Positions 63,058 through 64,000 of a stretch of 64,000 bases of DNA are shown in pieces. Positions within the stretch are counted from its first letter, which is position 1. Every line of letters starts with the position of its first letter. The stretch comes from an uncultured SAR324 cluster bacterium (GTDB lineage Bacteria > SAR324 > NAC60-12). The stretch covers positions 124,001 through 188,000 of the forward strand of contig CAJJCY010000004.1 in NCBI GenBank assembly GCA_905182865.1, read 5' to 3'. Made by a program: the position numbers and the translations under genes. The notes beneath the pieces are model-generated. The model did not search any database. It was not told where the DNA came from and worked only from the letters and a program-made list of their open reading frames with translations.

Positions 63058-63864
63058 TTATACCAAAAAAATTAAAATTCCAGTTCCCAGCACAATCCTG
63101 TAAATTACAAAAACTAAAGTACCGTGATTACGGAGAAAGCGTAGCAATAACTCTATCGAAAGGTAGCCCACAACAAATGCAGCTAGAATTCCCAGGATTA
63201 AATTTATGTATTGGTCACTGCTGATTCCAATTTCCATTAGTTCCTTCAATTCATATAGACCGCTGCCAAAAATCGCAGGTAATCCCAGCAAAAAAGAAAA
63301 TCTTGCAGCATCTTCTCGATTTAAACCCACCATCAACCCACCCATTATGGTGGATCCGGAACGGGAACAGCCGGGAATCAGAGCCAAAGCCTGTGTCAGG
63401 CCGATTAATTGAATTTGTAAAAAACTTAATTGTTTAATGTCACGGTTGCGAGACGAAAGTCTTTCGGCAAGATAAAGAAAAATTGCCATCACTATTAATG
63501 CAGTTCCGATCACCCAGAGTTCTCGTGCCTCGTTTTTGATGAAATCCTTAAATCCCAAACCTAAGACGACTACTGGAATAGTTCCAGCTGCAATACTCCA
63601 GGCCATTTTTGATTCTGGAGTTTCAAACAGGTTCCTATGCCAGAGGCTTTCCAGTGCCGCCAAGGACAGTTGGACTACATCCTTACGAAAAAAGAGCAAC
63701 ACCGCAACCAGTGTACCCAGTTGAATAATTGCAGAAAATTCTGTCCCCGGATCACTCCAGCCGAGTAATTCCGGAACAATTCTTAAGTGAGCTGTGCTGC
63801 TGATCGGTAAAAATTCGCTCAATCCCTGAACAATGCCCAGCACTATGGCCTGTATCCAATCCAT
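63058..63864 (-). CDS. uppP: Undecaprenyl-diphosphate phosphatase
   Basis: 268 residues of the BacA/UppP family: WIQAIVLGIVQGLSEFLPISSTAHLRIVPELLGW start, then GTLVAVLLFFRKDV and catalytic PGCSRSGSTIMGGLMVGLNREDAARFSFLL. The Glu and Arg catalytic motifs (GxSEFLPISSxxH and PGxSRSG) are intact. It recycles the carrier lipid for cell-wall synthesis. It lies upstream of the protease genes; the 292-base gap between them contains the partial gene above. 63865-64000 shows only a doubtful 35-codon plus-strand ORF. Confidence 0.96.
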   Translation of the reverse strand: MDWIQAIVLGIVQGLSEFLPISSTAHLRIVPELLGWSDPGTEFSAIIQLGTLVAVLLFFRKDVVQLSLAALESLWHRNLFETPESKMAWSIAAGTIPVVVLGLGFKDFIKNEARELWVIGTALIVMAIFLYLAERLSSRNRDIKQLSFLQIQLIGLTQALALIPGCSRSGSTIMGGLMVGLNREDAARFSFLLGLPAIFGSGLYELKELMEIGISSDQYINLILGILAAFVVGYLSIELLLRFLRNHGTLVFVIYRIVLGTGILIFLV

Positions 63865-64000
63865 TGGTTTTTTTATGTATGAAAATAATGATTCTGTACA
63901 AAGAAATCTAAATGAAAATTTGCTTATCCTAGCTAAATGTAAAATTGAGAGAATTCAGAACTTATCCTTTTTGTACATTTAATGATAAATAAATATCCGA

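Noticed and set aside
63875..63985. 35-codon plus-strand ORF (MYENNDSVQRN...) upstream of uppP
   Set aside because: No ribosome site, no homology and AT-rich context; kept out of the feature list.

Overview
The window looks like a chromosome segment of a marine, AT-rich, Gram-negative, proteobacterium-like organism. It has FliM, an SRP RNA, HtrA-type periplasmic proteins and a large osmolyte-catabolism island. The gene mix (non-pyrrolysine MttB paralogs, corrinoid carriers, Rieske betaine oxygenase, HTH-PTS fusion) would fit a SAR324-like or deltaproteobacterial lineage, but that placement is inference. No tRNA, CRISPR array or complete mobile element was seen.

Positions 1-33.4 kb form a nearly continuous choline/glycine betaine and C1 catabolism island. 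Uptake and entry: a betaine-type ABC transporter (23.5-26.5 kb, + strand) and choline dehydrogenase (12.5 kb, +). Oxidative demethylation: a Rieske oxygenase (28.7 kb), a DgcA-like FMN/Fe-S demethylase (6.4 kb) and two dimethylglycine/sarcosine dehydrogenase-like flavoproteins (15.2 and 31.0 kb). Corrinoid-dependent demethylation: three MttB-family methyltransferases (8.5, 17.7, 26.8 kb), a corrinoid protein (5.6 kb), a pterin-binding methyltransferase (3.6 kb), a RACo-like reactivase (19.6 kb) and two small proteins of unknown role (PF13769-like and DUF1638). C1 oxidation on tetrahydrofolate: MetF-like (21.7 kb), FolD (30.0 kb) and formate-THF ligase (left edge). Glycine-derived serine would go to pyruvate through SdaA (2.2 kb). 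Two DMT-family exporters, one broken, lie in the island.

Positions 33.7-49 kb are mixed: Bor-like lipoprotein, Nudix hydrolase, fliM, IHF/HU, ClcA with an HTH-PTS IIA gene, ffs-dnaX-ybaB, a lipoate ligase-like gene, GNAT, LysE, priA, a phosphomannose isomerase-like gene and a glutamate racemase-like gene. Positions 49.5-58.4 kb are the conserved rimP-nusA-infB-rbfA-truB-rpsO-pnp operon (minus strand). A polyprenyl synthetase, an HtrA pair (one active-looking, one degenerate) and uppP follow.

Reading frames are broken in at least a dozen places, including the essential genes dnaX, infB and pnp. Most are single-base shifts in short homopolymers, which suggests sequence or assembly error at many sites. 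Two diverged, collinear copies of a roughly 300 bp intergenic region with a GAAC-N5-GTTC inverted repeat precede the two plus-strand units of the betaine island. They are the most interesting unexplained non-coding signal.
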